A stretch of 64,000 nt of DNA from Pseudorhodoferax sp047601025 (lineage in GTDB: Bacteria > Pseudomonadota > Gammaproteobacteria > Burkholderiales > Burkholderiaceae_C): positions 5,146,001 through 5,210,000 of the forward strand of contig NZ_JASGJZ010000001.1 of the NCBI RefSeq assembly GCF_047601025.1, given 5' to 3'. A program made the translations under genes and the position numbers. The stretch's first letter is position 1. Each line of letters opens with the position of its first letter. A model generated the notes under the pieces. The model made no database searches. It was not told where the DNA came from and saw only the letters and a program-made list of their open reading frames with translations. Shown here one piece after another: positions 27,615 through 35,070 of the stretch.

Positions 27615-28571
27615 ATGGAACGATTTTCCGCTCGCCGCCTGGCGATCCTGCTGGCCGCGGGGCTGGCGCTGTGCCTGCTGCCGCTCGTCATTTCCGGGAC
27701 GGTTCTGCCCGAGATCACGCGCATCGTGGTGCTGGCGGGCGTGGCCATGTGCCTGAACCTGCTGGTCGGCACCTCGGGCCTGATCTCGATGGGGCAAGGG
27801 CTGTTCCTGGGCTTCGGCGCCTACGCCGTGGCGCTGGGCACCCTGCGCTACGGCCTCAGCTACGGCCAGGCGGCACTGATCGCCATCGCGCTCTCGCTGC
27901 CGCTGTCGCTGCTCGTCGCCCTGATCTCGCTGCGGGCCCGGCATCTGTTCTTCGGGCTGCTGACCATGGCCATCGGCCAGGTGGCGTTCGTGCTGGTGTC
28001 GCGCAACTACGACCTGACCGGCGGCGACGACGGCCTGTTCGGCATCGATCCGCCGACCTGGGCGCAAAGCGACCTGGCGCAGCACTATCTCGCCGTGGCC
28101 GTGCTCATGGTGGTCAGCCTGATCCTGCTGCGCCTGCTCGCCTCGCCGTTCGGCGCCACGCTGGGCGCGATCCGCGACAACCCGGACCGCGTGGCGTCGC
28201 TGGGCGGCAACCCCAAGCTCTACGAGATCGCGGTCATGGTCATCGGCGGCGTGCTGACCACGGTGTTCGGCGTGGTCTGGGCCGCCACCGAGGGCGGCGT
28301 GGAACCCAGCCTGTTCTCCTGGGTCACCAGTGCGCTGCTGCTGATGATGGTGGCGCTGGGCGGACGCTCGATCTTCCTCGGGCCGCTGCTGGGCGTGCTG
28401 ATCCTGGAGGTTTCCCGCGTCTACCTGCACAAGTACTCGTCCAACTCCGACCTGATCGTCGGGGCGCTGGTCATCATCTGCGCGGTGTTCTTCCCCGAAG
28501 GCGTAGGCCCGGCGTTCCAGGGCTTCATGCGCCGGTCCGGCGCAGGCAAGGCCGCGAAGGAGGCAGCGTGA
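27615..28571 (+). CDS. livM: Branched-chain amino acid/amide ABC transporter permease LivM
   Basis: A 318-aa permease of the LivM family with about ten hydrophobic segments. It has the typical NLLVGTSGLISMGQG motif (about residues 44-58) and the cytoplasmic AIRDNPDRVASLGGNP loop that contacts the ATPase. The ATG at 27615 is 5 bases after the livH stop, within a GGGAGTAGTCGCG context. Its stop overlaps the livG start by one base (TGATG). Confidence 0.88.
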   Translation: MERFSARRLAILLAAGLALCLLPLVISGTVLPEITRIVVLAGVAMCLNLLVGTSGLISMGQGLFLGFGAYAVALGTLRYGLSYGQAALIAIALSLPLSLLVALISLRARHLFFGLLTMAIGQVAFVLVSRNYDLTGGDDGLFGIDPPTWAQSDLAQHYLAVAVLMVVSLILLRLLASPFGATLGAIRDNPDRVASLGGNPKLYEIAVMVIGGVLTTVFGVVWAATEGGVEPSLFSWVTSALLLMMVALGGRSIFLGPLLGVLILEVSRVYLHKYSSNSDLIVGALVIICAVFFPEGVGPAFQGFMRRSGAGKAAKEAA

Positions 28572-29344
28572 TGAGCGCCGCGCAGCAACAAGCCTCGACC
28601 TCCCTGGTGCTGAAGGCATCGGGGCTGAGAAAGTCCTTTGGCGGCTTCGTGGCGACCAATGGCGTGTCCTTCGAGGTGCACGCCGGCGAAGCCCTGGCCA
28701 TCATCGGCCCCAACGGCGCCGGCAAGAGCACGCTGTTCGACCTGCTGACCGGGCGCAAGACGCCCGACGCCGGCACGGTCGAGCTGTTCGGCGAGCCGGT
28801 CACGCACCTGCCGCCATGGCAGCGCGTCAAGCGTGGCATCGGCCGCTCGTTCCAGGTCAGCAGCGTGTTCAAGTCCTACACCGCGCTGGAGAACGTGCAG
28901 ATGGGCCTGATGGTGTCGTCGGGCCAGTCCTGGGGCCTGTTCGGCCGGGCCGCGAACACCCGGCGCGACGAGGCGCTGGCGGTGCTGGAGAAAGTGGGCC
29001 TGGTGCCCAAGCGCGACGTGCCGGCCGGCGACCTCTCCTATGGCGACCAGCGCACGCTGGAGCTGGCCGTGGCCTTGTCCACGCGCCCCCGGCTGCTGCT
29101 GCTGGACGAGCCCACGGCCGGCATGGGCCGCGAGGAGTCGCGCGAATGCCTGCGCCTGATCCGCGACATCGCGACCAGGGAGCGCCTGCCGATCGTGTTC
29201 GTCGAGCACGACATGGACGTCGTGTTCTCGTTCGCCAGCCGGGTCATGGTGCTGGTGGCGGGACAGGTGCTGGTGGACGACAAGCCGGAAGTGGTGCGCA
29301 GCGACGCCCGTGTGAAGGAGGCCTACTTTGGCGAAGACATCTGA
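28571..29344 (+). CDS. livG: ABC transporter ATP-binding protein LivG
   Basis: A 257-aa ATPase with Walker A GPNGAGKST (about residues 41-49), an ABC signature in the LivG form LSYGDQRTLELA, and Walker B LLLLDEPTAGM. The H-loop is in FVEHDMDVVF. The start overlaps livM by one base. It drives uptake with LivF through LivHM. Its 3' end overlaps livF by 17 bases. Confidence 0.9.
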   Translation: MSAAQQQASTSLVLKASGLRKSFGGFVATNGVSFEVHAGEALAIIGPNGAGKSTLFDLLTGRKTPDAGTVELFGEPVTHLPPWQRVKRGIGRSFQVSSVFKSYTALENVQMGLMVSSGQSWGLFGRAANTRRDEALAVLEKVGLVPKRDVPAGDLSYGDQRTLELAVALSTRPRLLLLDEPTAGMGREESRECLRLIRDIATRERLPIVFVEHDMDVVFSFASRVMVLVAGQVLVDDKPEVVRSDARVKEAYFGEDI

Positions 29345-29993
29345 GGAGATCCTGCGGGTTTCCCACCTGGACGCGGGCTACGGCCACGTGAAGGTCATCC
29401 GCGACGCGAACCTGTCGGTCGCGGCGGGCGAGGTGGTCGGCCTGGTCGGGCGCAACGGCGCGGGCAAAACCACCTTCCTGTCCAGCCTGATCGGCATGCT
29501 GCCCAGCAGCCGCGGCAGCATCCAGCTGTGCGGCCAGGAACTCGCCGGGCTGCCATCGCACGAGCGCGTGCGCCAGGGGCTGGTGATCTCGCCGTCCGGC
29601 GGCCGGCTGTTCAAGTCGCTGACGGTCGAGGAGAACCTGCTGCTCGGCATCGCCTCGGCCACGCCGGCGGACCTGGAGCCGGTGCTCGCGCTGTTCCCGG
29701 AACTGCAGAAGCTGCGCGGGCGCTACGCCGGCAAGCTGTCCGGCGGGGAACGCCAGATGGTGGCCATCGGCCGCGCGCTGGTACTCAAGCCCCGGCTGCT
29801 GCTGCTGGACGAGCCCAGCGAAGGCCTGGCGCCGATCGTGGTGCTGCGCGTGGCGGAAGCCATCAAGAGCCTGCAGCAGACCGGCATCGCCATGCTGGTG
29901 GCCGAGCAGAACCTGAAGTTCACCGACGCCGTCTGCAACCGCTGGTTCCAGATCGACAAGGGCGCGATCTCACCGGTCGCCAGCAGCCCATGA
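29328..29993 (+). CDS. livF: ABC transporter ATP-binding protein LivF, possibly shortened at the C-terminus
   Basis: A 221-aa ATPase with Walker A GRNGAGKTT, signature LSGGERQM, Walker B LLLLDEPSEGLAP and the H-loop region VAEQNLKF. The start is a TTG at 29328, inside livG. It is supported by a strong AAGGAGG (29315-29321) at ideal spacing, and no ATG start precedes the Walker A motif. LivF proteins are usually 230-240 aa. Here the frame stops right where an IS3 transposase fragment begins (about 30000), so the last residues may have been replaced by the rearrangement. Confidence 0.85.
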   Translation: MAKTSEEILRVSHLDAGYGHVKVIRDANLSVAAGEVVGLVGRNGAGKTTFLSSLIGMLPSSRGSIQLCGQELAGLPSHERVRQGLVISPSGGRLFKSLTVEENLLLGIASATPADLEPVLALFPELQKLRGRYAGKLSGGERQMVAIGRALVLKPRLLLLDEPSEGLAPIVVLRVAEAIKSLQQTGIAMLVAEQNLKFTDAVCNRWFQIDKGAISPVASSP

Positions 29994-29999
29994 AGGATG

Positions 30000-30510
30000 A
30001 CCAGTTTCGTGTCGTGCGCGACCAGCGCCGCGGGTTCTGCCGGCGAGCCCGGATGTACAGCGCATGACGCGCTTGGAAGATCTCTCGATCCTCGCCAGCA
30101 TGGCGCTGGGCCGGACTGACGTAGCGGATGGCGCTGTGTCGGTGCTCGTGGTTGTACCAATGCACGAAGCGCATCGCCCAGGCGCGAGCTTCGTCGAGAT
30201 CGGCGAAGCCCTGGGACGGGAACTCCGGCCGGTACTTGGCGGTGCGGAACACGCCTTCGACGAAGGCGTTGTCGTCGCTCACGCGCGCACGCGAGTAGGA
30301 AGGCTGGACGCCCAGCCAATGCAGCATCGCCAGCACCGTCGTGGCCTCGAGCGTGACGCCGTTGTCGCCGTGCAGCACCGGCTTGCGCGCCATCGCGTGA
30401 ATGTCCTCGGCCAGCACCGCGCGCTTGACCAGGTGTGCGGCGTGCTCGGCATCGTCGCTGCCGTGGACCTCACAGCCCACGATCTTGCGGCTGAACATGT
30501 CCAGGTCAGG
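30000..30510 (-). pseudogene. IS3-family transposase fragment (C-terminal integrase core)
   Basis: On the minus strand the frame encodes the C-terminal part of an IS3-family OrfB transposase. It has LDMFSRKIVG at the start of the preserved piece, HGDNG with the second catalytic Asp, then DDNAFVEGVFRTAKYRPE with the catalytic Glu region, and WYNHEHRHSAIRYVSP. The N-terminal half, OrfA and both IS ends are missing. The left edge meets livF (about 30000) and the right edge (about 30505-30515) fuses in another frame to a radical SAM gene. It is a recombination scar, not an active element. Confidence 0.85.
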
Positions 30511-31259
30511 TCCGGCACCTGCTCCATGTCTTCCGTGACGAACGGGATCTGCGGCGCCACGCTGACGCCGACCGGCACGCCGGCATCCGCCAGCGCGCGG
30601 ATCGTCCGCAGGCGCCGCTGCGGCGATGCGGCGCGCGGCTCCAGCGTGCGCGCGATGCCGGCGTCCAGCGTCGTCACGGTCACGTAGACGGCGGCCAGGC
30701 GCTGCGCGGCCATCGGCGCCAGCAGGTCCAGGTCGCGCTCCACCCCGCTGGACTTGGTGATCAGCGAGAACGGGTGCCGCGCCTCGTGCAGCACCTCGAC
30801 CACGCCGCGCGTGATCCGCAGTTCGCGCTCCACCGGCTGGTAGCAGTCGGTCGCCACGCCGACCACGAGGCTGCGCGGCACATAGCGCGGCCGCGCCAGC
30901 TCGGCCTGCAGCACGGCGGCGATGTTGCGCTTGGCGATGATCCTGGTCTCGAAGTCCAGCCCCGGCGAGAGGTTCAGGTAGCTGTGCGTGGGCCGGGCGA
31001 AGCAGTAGATGCAGCCGTGCTCGCAGCCGCGGTAGGGATTGACCGACTGCTCGAAATAGATGTCGGGCGATTGCTGCCGGGTGATGGCGCTCCTGGCGTC
31101 CTCGAAGATCACCTCGGTCGGCACCGGCGCGCCCGCCGCGGCGCCCTGCTCCGCCAGCGCGCCCCAGCCGTCGTCGAACGCCTCGCGCGTGTCCCGCGCG
31201 AAGCGGTGCGCGAGGCGCGTGGCCGCGCCGCGGCCGCGCAGGGCAGACAGGGGGATCAG
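30511..31259 (-). pseudogene. PA0069-family radical SAM protein, truncated by IS fragment
   Basis: Minus-strand gene for a radical SAM protein of the PA0069 family. The cluster-binding motif CxxxCxxC is visible as GCEHGCIYCF inside the family sequence NPYRGCEHGCIYC. Before it comes the N-terminal RGRGAATRLAHRFARD, and after it ATDCYQPVE and ITKSSGVERDLD. The frame is lost after about 250 residues (VTEDMEQV), where the IS3 fragment starts, so roughly the last 100 residues are gone. The start is uncertain: the only ATG (31304) abuts a LexA-type operator, and a CTG at 31259 is a possible alternative. A function in DNA repair is suspected from its SOS control in Pseudomonas. Confidence 0.8.
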
Positions 31260-31285
31260 GGTGTGGGTGGCATGGGCGAACGATA

Positions 31286-31301
31286 CTGTAATTCGATACA
31301 G
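31286..31301 (-). promoter_or_regulatory. LexA (SOS) box
   Basis: The sequence CTGTAATTCGATACAG is a perfect match to the CTGT-N8-ACAG LexA operator. It lies just upstream of the truncated radical SAM gene. I recall the homolog PA0069 being listed in the LexA regulon of Pseudomonas aeruginosa, which supports a real site. It also argues that translation starts below 31286 rather than at the ATG at 31304. Confidence 0.75.
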
Positions 31302-31512
31302 CATCCAGCGCTCGACCCCGCAGTCCGGGCATGGCTGCGCCGAGACGCTCTGCATGTACCGGCTACCGCCCGCCACGCCCGCGAGGCCGCATGACAGGCC
31401 GATCCGGCCCAAGTGACTCAGCAACCTCGTGCCGGCCGTCGATGACCGGTACGGCGCGCAGCCGAAGAAATGGTGTGGGCGCCACCAGCCTGCTTCGACT
31501 TCAACGGCCGCA

Positions 31513-31797
31513 TCAGCCCGTGGCCGGTGCAACGGAAAGAACGCGTCGGCGGGTAAAAAATCTGGAGTGGCACGGGCTTATTGGCCAGAGAGAACTAAAT
31601 GTCATTAACGCATCGAAAGGAAAATCTCCACTCAAAAAATCCGCAAGACTACTAAAAATCACAGCACACCGAAGAGCCGCATGATCCGTCAAATCTCTTT
31701 TCTTCAGCAAGCCGCCAAGATTTACATACACATTTCCAGATGAAGTTTTTAGCGTTAGCTCGAAACCACCGGCGCCTCTAGCCGGACTTAGATACAA
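31513..31797 (-). CDS. Hypothetical protein, probably second half of a frameshifted gene
   Basis: AT-rich ORF of 94 codons starting with TTG. It overlaps the preceding ORF (31788-32078) by 10 bases. Reading through in this frame gives RVLYLSPARGAGGFELTL directly after the other frame's end, so the two may be one gene with a frameshift near 31800. The first 70 residues look protein-like (SSGNVYVNLGGLLKKRDL). The tail after about 31570 runs into GC-rich DNA and is doubtful. No family is recognised. Confidence 0.35.
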   Translation of the reverse strand: MYLSPARGAGGFELTLKTSSGNVYVNLGGLLKKRDLTDHAALRCAVIFSSLADFLSGDFPFDALMTFSSLWPISPCHSRFFTRRRVLSVAPATG

Positions 31798-32078
31798 AAC
31801 TCTATTCTTTCGATTTTCTTGGCTTCAAAGCTGAAAACTTCTTTCTGGAAGGATAGAGCCCCTGTCACTCCGCCGTTCCACTTAAGAACAAAGATAGGAT
31901 TTTGGAATACAGGACTCTCCCAGTGCTGCAATATCGACTCCCCCATTGGAAGCGAGTGGGCTGAATAAATTTCAGTTTTTGAGAACTTCCGAATAGATTC
32001 TTTCATGGAATCATATAGAAATTGATTTGCAGAACAATCACCGTTCGATAAAAGTGCATACTTTATATCTGAATTCAT
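31788..32078 (-). CDS. Hypothetical protein, first half of a possible frameshifted gene
   Basis: A 96-aa ORF from an ATG at 32078. It has a balanced composition with aromatic and charged residues (FSKTEIYSAHSLPMGESIL, FVLKWNGGVTGALSF). No domain is recognised. It is clearly lower in GC than the flanking island and core genes, in line with foreign origin. It faces left like the cassette genes that follow. No clear attC core lies beside it, so membership in the array is uncertain. Confidence 0.45.
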   Translation of the reverse strand: MNSDIKYALLSNGDCSANQFLYDSMKESIRKFSKTEIYSAHSLPMGESILQHWESPVFQNPIFVLKWNGGVTGALSFQKEVFSFEAKKIERIEFCI

Positions 32079-32119
32079 AGACTCACGTCCGTACGAAAAA
32101 ATTAGTTCCTAGCCGTTCC

Positions 32120-32400
32120 GGCCGTCGCGTAACCGCAAGCGTCGATATCGACAGGTTTGGTTGTGCCAAGAAAATGGCCGACCCATTCGATGGCAGCCTC
32201 TGCGCCGCCGACTCACTGGTGCAACTGAAGGAGCGCATCGACTGGCAGAAGGCCGTGGTGACGCTGGCCAACAAGAACGCGCGCATCTTGTGGGTAATCC
32301 TCACGCGATGGCGCGTTCGACCCCGACCATGTGCCCGCGATACCAGCGGCGCGGCAAAATCCGGCGCCGACCTGAAGAGTTGTTCTGAATTGGACGTGCG
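32120..32400 (+). pseudogene. IS110/IS1111-family transposase relic (C-terminal end)
   Basis: On the plus strand the segment from about 32210 reads ERIDWQKAVVTLANKNARIL and continues WVILTRW. This matches the C-terminal end of IS1111-type transposases; the intact copy here reads RRGYWKAVVAIAAKNARMAW. It then decays. Just upstream (32120-32160) is a stretch resembling the noncoding 3' region of the intact element at 36887-36930 (CGCAAGCGTCGATATCGACAGG against CGGCAAGCGTTGATGGCAACAGG). It appears to be fragments of one or more older elements. Confidence 0.55.
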
Positions 32401-32586
32401 ACAAGCAGATACCCACCACAGGTCAGACCGGCGGTAGGTGAGCTCGATAACCCTGGCGTGCTTCAAGCACGACGAGTGAATGGAGTCCTGTCGAGCGGTT
32501 CGTATCTGGGGCCTCGGACCTTCTGGCCGACACAAGCCCGCCTGTAGATATGCAGTCTGTCCTTTCGCGGTGGCTTCTGGCTTCAT

Positions 32587-32673
32587 CGTGCGTCAGCGAT
32601 CAATGAATGCGAATACCGTTGATCAGGAAGAAAGCCTATGAGGTGGTGTTGACGGAGTGGGAAGTCCCTGTAG
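32587..32673 (+). repeat. IS1111-type right-end-like repeat, copy E1
   Basis: An 87-base segment that resembles, at roughly three quarters of positions, the segment at 34083-34170. Its last part also resembles the right end of the intact IS1111 element (ATCAGGAAG, later TTGAC, then GGGAAGTCCCTGTAG against GGGGAAGCCCTTGTAG). It ends 4 bases before a GTTAGGC attC core next to the lipase stop. I read it as the right end of an older IS1111-attC insertion whose transposase has decayed. Confidence 0.5.
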
Positions 32674-32684
32674 CCGGGTTAGGC
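32674..32684 (-). other. attC remnant behind the lipase cassette
   Basis: On the minus strand the lipase stop (TGA) is followed one base later by GCCTAAC, a perfect RYYYAAC integron core site (GTTAGGC at 32678-32684 on the + strand). Four bases later the IS right-end-like repeat E1 begins, so the rest of the attC stem is missing or displaced. Confidence 0.5.
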
Positions 32685-32685
32685 G

Positions 32686-33822
32686 TCAACGAGGAGCCGT
32701 GTCAAGAAGGTCCTTGGTGTACTTTTTGTACAACTTCATGCTATGGAAAGTAACGCAGAGTCTTCGAAACGGTGGTTCGTTCATGTGATCAACTACGTTT
32801 GCCGACCATCGCGCAGGTCTAGGTACATGCCAAGCATACTTGTACACAGTCCAAGGAATGAAAGCAAGTGAGAGGAGAAATCCGCCAAATCCCCTGATAG
32901 GAAATCGTCGTGCAACCAGTTCAAAAAGACCATTGGGGGGGATCTGAGGTACAGGATCTCCAGGGTGCTGGATGTGAATAAATCTAGACGCATGATGCTG
33001 CTCGAACGAGTTCACGAAAGTCTCATCACCAAGTCTCCCCGATCCAAATGTGACGAGATGGCCATTGTCTCGCCTGGAGGCATCGGTCTTGCACCAAGTG
33101 CGGTAGATCGCAAAGGCTACTGATGCGATAGCACCGCCCAAAGAATGTCCAGTGAATATTACTCTGTCATATTTGTTCAGGTCGCGTACCAGCGCGCCAA
33201 GGGGCCTTCCGGTTGGGCGGTCTGTCTTGAGAAAGAAGTCTTCTATGACGCCATTCTCCAAGTTGGCGACCAGAAATCCGACAAGCAGACTGACGCCCAA
33301 AGCTTGCGTCGCTGTGCCAAATGTTGGAAAGAAGCAGTTTAATATGAGCCATGCGAGAATTGGCCCAAAGAACACAATGATGTACTTGGTGAACTGTGCT
33401 AGTGCGGCCTCTCGACGAAACTCTCTTAGATTAAAAACTGGCTCCGTGCCATACCATAGCCAAGAGAAGGCGCGAATGAACCCCTGATGCATCGTGCCCT
33501 CGATGGGGAGTCGAAGCCTCCCTCCTTGAAACTCTCGCCCATTGCACTCGATTGAGTCGTCTACAATGTGTAGGGGTGTGAAGAAAGCCTGAAAATTGGT
33601 GAATATCCAGTTGCCAGGCTCGCTTGTTCCGCGTATCGCCACGTACGCTGTCTTGCATGATTCGTCTATGCGCGTGCAGGCAATTAAGTCTCCAACGAGT
33701 CGGAACTGCCTCACTGTCCTGATTTCATTAAACAGTTCGGCGTGCTTCGGGTTATAAGTGTCATCAGCAGCGCATGCAGCTGAATATATGCAGGATGCCG
33801 GTAGGCTAGCGTTCGGTTTCAT
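32686..33822 (-). CDS. Class 3 lipase-like alpha/beta hydrolase with internal membrane segment
   Basis: A 378-aa protein of the fungal-type (class 3) lipase family. The nucleophile elbow FTGHSLGGAIA lies near residue 225. A likely catalytic Asp is in HPGDPVPQ near residue 299, and a His in VVDHMNEPP near the C-terminus. Two strongly hydrophobic stretches (around FTKYIIVFFGPILAWLI and the following ALGVSLLVGFLVAN) precede the active site and suggest membrane attachment. The start at 33822 has GAGAGG upstream; the longer frame to 33915 would run into the 113-bp repeat. It is a cassette ORF with an attC core right behind its stop. Its role is unknown. Lipase-type effectors do occur in defence cassettes, but nothing proves that here. 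Confidence 0.7.
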   Translation of the reverse strand: MKPNASLPASCIYSAACAADDTYNPKHAELFNEIRTVRQFRLVGDLIACTRIDESCKTAYVAIRGTSEPGNWIFTNFQAFFTPLHIVDDSIECNGREFQGGRLRLPIEGTMHQGFIRAFSWLWYGTEPVFNLREFRREAALAQFTKYIIVFFGPILAWLILNCFFPTFGTATQALGVSLLVGFLVANLENGVIEDFFLKTDRPTGRPLGALVRDLNKYDRVIFTGHSLGGAIASVAFAIYRTWCKTDASRRDNGHLVTFGSGRLGDETFVNSFEQHHASRFIHIQHPGDPVPQIPPNGLFELVARRFPIRGFGGFLLSLAFIPWTVYKYAWHVPRPARWSANVVDHMNEPPFRRLCVTFHSMKLYKKYTKDLLDTAPR

Positions 33823-33873
33823 AAACCTCTCGATGATTTTAGGTAGGCACTGTGTAGCCACTTGATGCCTAAT

Positions 33874-33986
33874 TAGATTTAGACCCATCGATCCTAAGCA
33901 CCCCCAGCGGCCCAAGTCAACGGCCAGAAGGCTTCAAGCTCTTGATTTTTCATCCATATTGATTACGCCATCGCCGATTTAGGACG
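33874..33986 (-). repeat. 113-bp direct repeat copy A: candidate attI/Pc region
   Basis: Identical to 40475-40587 except for three substitutions. On the minus strand it ends directly at a cassette core (here ATTAGGC, at copy B GTTGGGC) with the run GGGTCTAAATCTA, reminiscent of attI sites. About 30-50 bases earlier it contains TTGACT, 18 bases, TAGGAT, a plausible sigma-70 promoter pointing into the lipase cassette. No integrase adjoins it. Confidence 0.55.
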
Positions 33987-34206
33987 GGCGGCCTCAAATC
34001 TGAAGTGCAACACCCCTTGAAGCTTCGCTTCTGTCACGCCGTCAGTCTACGAGGGCGGGCGGGGCAGTTTGTGCAACAAAGCCGTGCGTCTGCGATCAAT
34101 GAACGCGAAGACCGTCTATCAGGGAGGAAAACCTATGCGCCGCTGTTGACAAAAGAGGAACTCCCCGTAGTAGAGCCAGAGAGCACGTAGGCACGTTCTC
34201 GCGCTA
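33987..34206. other. Noncoding remainder between attI-like repeat and SLATT cassette
   Basis: No ORF is supported. It contains the IS1111 right-end-like repeat E2 (34083-34170) and, at about 34187-34192, a degenerate core (CGTAGGC) that may be what is left of the attC of the SLATT-like cassette. The piece at 33987-34082 is unrecognised. Confidence 0.4.
34083..34170 (+). repeat. IS1111-type right-end-like repeat, copy E2
   Basis: An 88-base segment related to 32587-32673, sharing GCGATCAATGAA, ATCAGG, CCTATG and TTGAC in the same order. It ends with AACTCCCCGTAG. Its position behind the SLATT-like cassette parallels E1 behind the lipase cassette. No transposase remains next to it. Confidence 0.45.
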
Positions 34207-34686
34207 TCACTTCTTCTTCACTGCTTCGCCGCCACCGGCCGTCGATTTGTGGTCCTGCTGAGTAAAATCCTTAGCGTCTACGCCGGGAACATTGGGATCC
34301 ATGTTCGGCAGGTTGACGAGAGCATCTCGTATCACCTTCAGTTCATCTGCTCGCTCCTCGGCCGGAAGCAGATCGAGTGACACTATTCGATTGAGAATCG
34401 ACTGGTGAGCAGCGGAGATCGATCGGTGGAATCGCCAACGCAAGCCGAACTGAAGAGCGCGGTCAATGCCTACCCAAATTGTTGCAAGGCCAGATAATAG
34501 CGGTGCCACCCAAAGAGGAATAGTTGGATCTTGGACGTTATTCACGGCACCGATGATAGTCGCAATGCCAGTGCACAACAGCGTAAAGACAACACCCCCG
34601 TTGTAGAGCCATCCGTCCACAGCTTGGCTAGTCCTGGAGCGCCTCAGGCCATCTCTCACCTCGGCTAGCACGACATCCGTCACCAT
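34207..34686 (-). CDS. Two-TM membrane protein, possibly SLATT-like
   Basis: A 159-aa protein. A short N-terminal helix (EVRDGLRRSRTSQAVDGW) precedes two hydrophobic helices (about residues 28-48 and 56-76). A basic amphipathic helix (RWRFHRSISAAHQSILNRI) and a hydrophilic tail rich in Lys and Gly follow. This is the layout of SLATT-type two-TM proteins, which serve as pore-forming effectors in nucleotide-signalling defence systems, but the sequence match is my impression only. The ATG at 34686 follows AAGGAGAGAGCA. It is a cassette ORF lying 42 bases from the complete attC. No CD-NTase or other partner is nearby. Confidence 0.5.
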   Translation of the reverse strand: MVTDVVLAEVRDGLRRSRTSQAVDGWLYNGGVVFTLLCTGIATIIGAVNNVQDPTIPLWVAPLLSGLATIWVGIDRALQFGLRWRFHRSISAAHQSILNRIVSLDLLPAEERADELKVIRDALVNLPNMDPNVPGVDAKDFTQQDHKSTAGGGEAVKKK

Positions 34687-34727
34687 TGCTCTCTCCTTGT
34701 TCGCAAATTGTCACTTTCGATTTTGAT

Positions 34728-34785
34728 GGCTAACGCCCAATTTCAGCGGACGCCGAAGGCGGTCCGATGGAAAGACCCGTTAGGC
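34728..34785 (-). other. Complete attC recombination site
   Basis: This 58-base site runs from GGCTAAC (34728-34734) to GTTAGGC (34779-34785). The stem between them, TTCAGCGGACGCCGAAGG and then CGGTCCGATGGAA, is an imperfect palindrome. The stem nearly repeats the one at 38774-38806. On the minus strand the TAA stop of the upstream ORF lies inside the GCCTAAC core, and the SLATT-like gene starts 42 bases beyond, exactly as in integron cassettes. Confidence 0.75.
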
Positions 34786-35070
34786 TGCTCTCGTGCGGAT
34801 GTATGGGGACAACTGAACGGTAGGGTCGTACAAAACCTTACTGATCTCAGTCAGTCGGATTGGCGCAAATTCTTCGTACGCCCCCTCCACGACGTCGCCA
34901 AGTTCGCCCGCACAGCTAAGTATGATCTTTCCGTCCAGTTGCATTTGGTACGGCGCGCGCCTCATCGCTGAATTAATAGGGCTGGAAATTTCTTGCGGAA
35001 GCTGAGACATCAATTCTCGAAAATGCGACCCGGTTAAATCAAGACTAACGACATTCAAGATCCCCTGCAT
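34780..35070 (-). CDS. Hypothetical protein, possibly the C-terminal part of the HsdR-N-like gene
   Basis: A 96-aa ORF whose ATG lies inside the 3' end of the HsdR-N-like gene, overlapping by 26 bases in another frame. Its composition is protein-like (QMQLDGKIILSCAGELGDVV). The stop TAA sits in the attC core, so this ORF, not the first, is the natural end of the cassette. Either it is a coupled second gene or a one-base frameshift has split one protein of about 300 aa. No family is recognised. Confidence 0.5.
   Translation of the reverse strand: MQGILNVVSLDLTGSHFRELMSQLPQEISSPINSAMRRAPYQMQLDGKIILSCAGELGDVVEGAYEEFAPIRLTEISKVLYDPTVQLSPYIRTRAA

Noticed and set aside
32083..32586. Minus-strand ORF of 167 codons
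   Set aside because: It lies over the IS110-family transposase relic read on the plus strand, and its translation has no protein-like pattern.
33987..34082. Possible IS30-type terminal sequence (GAAGTGCAACACC)
   Set aside because: Only about a dozen bases resemble such an end, with no partner repeat or transposase nearby.
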